64,000 nt of DNA from JAPLUA01 sp964625855. GTDB lineage: Bacteria; Verrucomicrobiota; Verrucomicrobiia; Limisphaerales; UBA8199. The translations under genes and the position numbers were made by a program. The stretch spans positions 186,001 through 250,000 of the forward strand of contig CAZVFC010000003.1 in the NCBI GenBank assembly GCA_964625855.1, in the 5' to 3' direction. Under the pieces are notes generated by a model, which saw nothing but the letters and a program-made list of their open reading frames with translations, was not told where the DNA came from and searched no databases. Below, in pieces: positions 61,901-64,000 of this stretch (position 1 is the first letter of the stretch; the number at the start of each line of letters is the position of its first letter).

Positions 61901-64000
61901 CCCTGCAATAAGTCCTGATCAATGCTGGTTGTGCCGGAGTCGCGGAAGCTGGATGCTTCGGGCAGATAATGGCTGCCATCACTGCCGGTCGTGAACATGC
62001 CGGTGGCGGGAGAGACTCTGCTGCCCTGTATGCCAGTGGGAATGGTGTCTCCGGTCTCGAAAACGAGCAGGCTGTTGACGGCATTCCAAGTGCCCGAGGC
62101 GGGAAGGCTCGAGGCGAACGCACCGCACCCGTCCACGGTGACATGTTGAAGGACGACATTCGCAGCGGACACGGACTGGCCGAAGGAGCACACGGTCGTA
62201 TCATCGGCGAACAGGGCGTTGTAGATGCCGATGCTAGCGTTGGCGACACTCTGGGTCAGCGCCGTCTCGCAGTCGGCGAACTGGCAGTCATAAAGCTTGA
62301 ACGTGGCGTTGCCGTCAAAGGAGACGCCGCAGGCGAGATTGAAAAAGCGCAGGTTCTTCAGGACCACAGGCGTGGTAGTGTCGCCCGCCAGCGAGAGCCC
62401 CTGCCCGTAGCAAGGGCCAGGGCTGGGGTACTCCTCAGCGCCATAGAAGCCAAAATCATCGTTATTACCGTAGCAGAAGACAGCCGGGGCGTAGGGAGCG
62501 GCCTTGCAGACGATCCTCGAGCCGGTGGCGTCCGAAACATCAATGATGATCCTGGCATCCGGGTGGCTGGCAAATTTCACCACGGTGCCCGGCTCGATGG
62601 TCGTTGTGCCTGTGAGATGGACGGGACCGTCTGAGCCGTCAACGAGGTAGGTCGTGTCTCCGGCCAGGGTCAAGTCGGTGTGGGTTTCTGTGTGGTTTCC
62701 CGTGAGGCGCTGCAGCCCGGCGCGCATTGGCGGCGCGAGGCTGAGGTCACCCAGGATTATGGTGGCGCTGCCGCTCAAGTCCTCTGGCCGCTGGGTCGAG
62801 CAATGCGCGTCGGAAAGACCGGTAAGCGTGTAGGTGGTGTCCTCGACAGGGACGACCCGCCGCGCATGGGGATTGTCGGCAACCCCAGTCTCGGTGGTCT
62901 CGGTGGTGCCGTCGAACCAGGTGAGGTTCCAGGGGCCGGTGCCGGTCAGGACAGCCCAAATGAACGTGGCAAAACCCGGGCTCACGGTCGCGTTCCCGGC
63001 CACCAGCGCGGTCGGGCGTGGATGCACGGCAACTACCGCGTCGGCGCTGGTGACCTGCCCCTCTTCGCTGTACACAACGACTGAATAGGTCCCGGCATCA
63101 GCCACCGAAGCATCGCTGCGGCTATAGGTGGAGCCAGTGTAACCGTTAAGGTTGATGCGATTCTTGCGCCACTGGTAGCGGAGTGCGCTCGACGCCGTTG
63201 CGGAAACACTCAATTCCAAGGTGGTGTCCTCACATACCTCTTTGCTCTCGGGCTGCGTGCTAATCGTCGGCGCGGCGCCATTGCTGACCGCACTGACCGT
63301 CAAACCCGCCTCGTCGCTCCTCGCCACTCCGGCCGAGCCGGTCACCTCGACCCAATACGTCCCGGCTTGACTGGCCTGGACGTCCCCCAGCACAAGCGCG
63401 GCACCGGTAGCGTCGGGAATCTGCTGGGCGCCTCCCCCACCGTTAACAAACCATTGGTAGCTCAGCGAGGCGCCCTTAGCCACGACCCGGAAAGCCACAT
63501 TGTTGCCCACGTTCGCCGTCTGGGTCTCGGGCTGGGTTAGGATAGTTGGCGGAATCCCGCACTTGCCGCCACCGCCTGCGGTGTAGAGCTTTCTGATCTC
63601 GGCGGCAGTCAGCGCCGGGGTATAGAGGGCGACCTCGTCAATTTGCCCCGCGAACTGTGTGCCGGTCTTTAGTTGCGAGCCGTACTGCCCCTCGTCATCG
63701 GCTGGGCTGAAGCCGAAATACATATCACCCTTGGTAAGCGGCACACCCGATACCGATTGCTCCCCAACCTCCGTTCCGTTCAGGTACAAGCGCGCGGTGC
63801 CACCCTCGTAAGTCAAGGCGACGTGGTGGAAGACGCCCGCAGCCAGGCTTCCGCCAACCGGCAGCGGATGGTCGTAAAGTGCCATATCCCTGATGTTGGC
63901 ACACAGCATCCCGCCGTCTGAGATCCAGATCGCGACCCCGGTCAGGACCCCCAGGTTCCATTCCAGGATGGGTTGCGCCGCCGAAACGCTCGCGGGCTTG
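58945..64000 (-). CDS. Second giant LamG/Ig/beta-helix protein with clan CD protease-like tip, 5' end missing
   Basis: The frame is open to the window edge (first residues KPASVSAAQPILEWNLGVLT, matching the fourth LamG of the first giant protein), so at least 1,685 residues. By DNA position the order is: end of a LamG (64000-63550), two Ig-like modules (63540-63000), a PKD-like module (63000-62740), beta-helix (62730-60680), the calcium-binding linker DQDNDGIPDYVENWHGDGDG (60660-60540), a beta region with YDDQGVLFDSLAGDVDENGF (60430-59800), and the C-terminal domain (59760-58945). The His-Cys pair of the first giant protein is kept: His in LFYFGHCKPEI (59479-59481) and Cys in YRFVFICACSSAK (59314-59316). 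It differs in the region before the protease-like domain and is followed by the 182-residue membrane protein and Spy-like copy B. Confidence 0.8.
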   Translation of the reverse strand, partial: KPASVSAAQPILEWNLGVLTGVAIWISDGGMLCANIRDMALYDHPLPVGGSLAAGVFHHVALTYEGGTARLYLNGTEVGEQSVSGVPLTKGDMYFGFSPADDEGQYGSQLKTGTQFAGQIDEVALYTPALTAAEIRKLYTAGGGGKCGIPPTILTQPETQTANVGNNVAFRVVAKGASLSYQWFVNGGGGAQQIPDATGAALVLGDVQASQAGTYWVEVTGSAGVARSDEAGLTVSAVSNGAAPTISTQPESKEVCEDTTLELSVSATASSALRYQWRKNRINLNGYTGSTYSRSDASVADAGTYSVVVYSEEGQVTSADAVVAVHPRPTALVAGNATVSPGFATFIWAVLTGTGPWNLTWFDGTTETTETGVADNPHARRVVPVEDTTYTLTGLSDAHCSTQRPEDLSGSATIILGDLSLAPPMRAGLQRLTGNHTETHTDLTLAGDTTYLVDGSDGPVHLTGTTTIEPGTVVKFASHPDARIIIDVSDATGSRIVCKAAPYAPAVFCYGNNDDFGFYGAEEYPSPGPCYGQGLSLAGDTTTPVVLKNLRFFNLACGVSFDGNATFKLYDCQFADCETALTQSVANASIGIYNALFADDTTVCSFGQSVSAANVVLQHVTVDGCGAFASSLPASGTWNAVNSLLVFETGDTIPTGIQGSRVSPATGMFTTGSDGSHYLPEASSFRDSGTTSIDQDLLQGLPQKTTHPPLTLPWFMQISGSLTFSPQVPRYVPEEPPDRGYYYDALDYTVSAMQVTGGTITVLPGTAIGLRYDFFFGFDLWEGSSFVSHGFPNKPVTFTTVSAVQEGPFLWNWTPGFQISFMPNHWPYEDYNPQGDPPPTLDFRFSNLYLTAGVSHHFWSGMPNRFFGNLLPWRFLPVSSAMDLHMRDCHLLSGWFHLGEPNGNVVWPPADQGGQPIPGSVSLVNNLFERVNTSLDPDTGPGWWPPGEQTAATIDLSLAATNNTFRGGWLFVAPTLATAGNWIFQNNLFDKVVLARHEDQPLDAAHNAYWPCRPADDPDPELFPGQIPYLSSTLPAQDFILSGEPPYAAGPLGHYYMDAFYKGTTTPTGLQGAGSCSPAQVGLYHYTTRPVAQTREADSAQVDIGLHYLVTTSTASREPQDQDNDGIPDYVENWHGDGDGDGTGQRPHTGTETDWRSDSSTLGADGVTYVEDKYSAAYDDVDLEGDGLTGAVERALTTEPLIQDNPLGGAAILLPDTVSGLVTVPLGITSSVEDGVFMEFRVNAQPTAATVQKVSDAWVARWDTTLLANGVYWVAIEVQAGGNSGAAACPGKLVTVQNAISFPDASLTVGDTLTINAQTIYTNGTWTMDIYDDQGVLFDSLAGDVDENGFCDYPDTSQQGVSVSLLDGDGNPLPSDYYTVVVTTSASEAAGGSAAGSASATTIRYYEKPWNTYRPGKWVIVYAPLYDADSEGSADQSAIVSSAVDAVYRNVSAGGSYANYGEAVIGIPGPAWGGNYALRKLKYPADWTQFTSDLSNVQARNLFYFGHCKPEIQRGTLHGGDYQNRDLSTDALRLVGKLHNSLNWDNGAANGHPYRFVFICACSSAKTDLPLAFGIPKVTMSSVEFTKKFEGLPPRAFLGFNGDIPVGGILGRPRDYMDSALKTFLTNFWANWTVPEPGTGRKRTLKEAVDAGKKAANAHNPNSAIGLGISPQIYGCSDLLFDQR

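Overview
The window looks like a chromosomal segment of a high-GC member of the Verrucomicrobiota, probably a Limisphaerales/Pedosphaera-type genome. This is inferred from the style of the proteins: many exported polysaccharide-active and sulfatase-type enzymes, giant LamG/Ig/beta-helix surface proteins, a VIT+VWA protein, an Agl23-like membrane glycosyltransferase with a discoidin-like partner, and short dispersed palindromic repeats that sometimes sit inside genes. No rRNA or tRNA gene, CRISPR array or intact insertion sequence was seen.

Layout. 1-1639 (minus): ExbB-ExbD-TonB energy transduction operon, TonB cut by the window edge. 1796-3490: lnt, lipoprotein N-acyltransferase. 3540-6596: two adjacent amidohydrolase-superfamily genes that both lack the usual N-terminal HxH metal motif. 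6593-8187: a PIN-toxin remnant, a truncated secreted protein and a small membrane protein with a GspB-like tail. 8640-10601: Tat-type exported FAD oxidoreductase. 10734-12727 (minus): ABC ATPase plus membrane partner. 12865-14470: AbiEii/AbiEi toxin-antitoxin pair with a palindromic operator candidate, a fragment of a second antitoxin and a terminal inverted repeat. 14612-23787: heparinase II/III-like protein, LURP-one-like protein, sulfatase with a HEAT tail, serine hydrolase, and GH127-like beta-L-arabinofuranosidase, a glycan-degradation neighbourhood. 24061-26674 (minus): discoidin-like protein, Agl23-like glycosyltransferase, and a tiny membrane ORF in frame behind the glycosyltransferase stop. 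26996-39956 (plus): a type II secretion operon in the order E-F-G-H-I-J-K-L-M-C-D, mostly with ATGA/GTGA overlaps. 40048-41172: FHA protein and OsmC-family protein. 41179-44654 (minus): VIT/VWA and VWA proteins overlapping by 4 bases.

44726-64000 (minus) is the most unusual part. Two related gene blocks are arranged in tandem. Each begins with a giant protein (about 2,717 residues, and at least 1,685 residues running off the window) made of LamG and Ig-like modules, a parallel beta-helix region, a calcium-binding DxDxDG-type linker and a C-terminal domain with a His...Cys pair resembling clan CD (gingipain/caspase-like) peptidases. Each block continues with small exported or membrane proteins and ends with a membrane-anchored LTPEQ/Spy-like protein whose C-terminal half and 3' flank are duplicated at near-identity (44933-45466 and 57515-58048, 534 bases each). 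The complete giant gene has a run of ten C (coding strand) just behind its signal peptide that puts signal and body out of frame by one base, as in a phase-variable contingency gene or a homopolymer sequencing error.

Working together (inference): the type II system and TonB complex could serve the export and uptake sides of a glycan-foraging life style, while the tandem giant proteins form a duplicated, possibly on/off-switched surface system with a protease-like tip.
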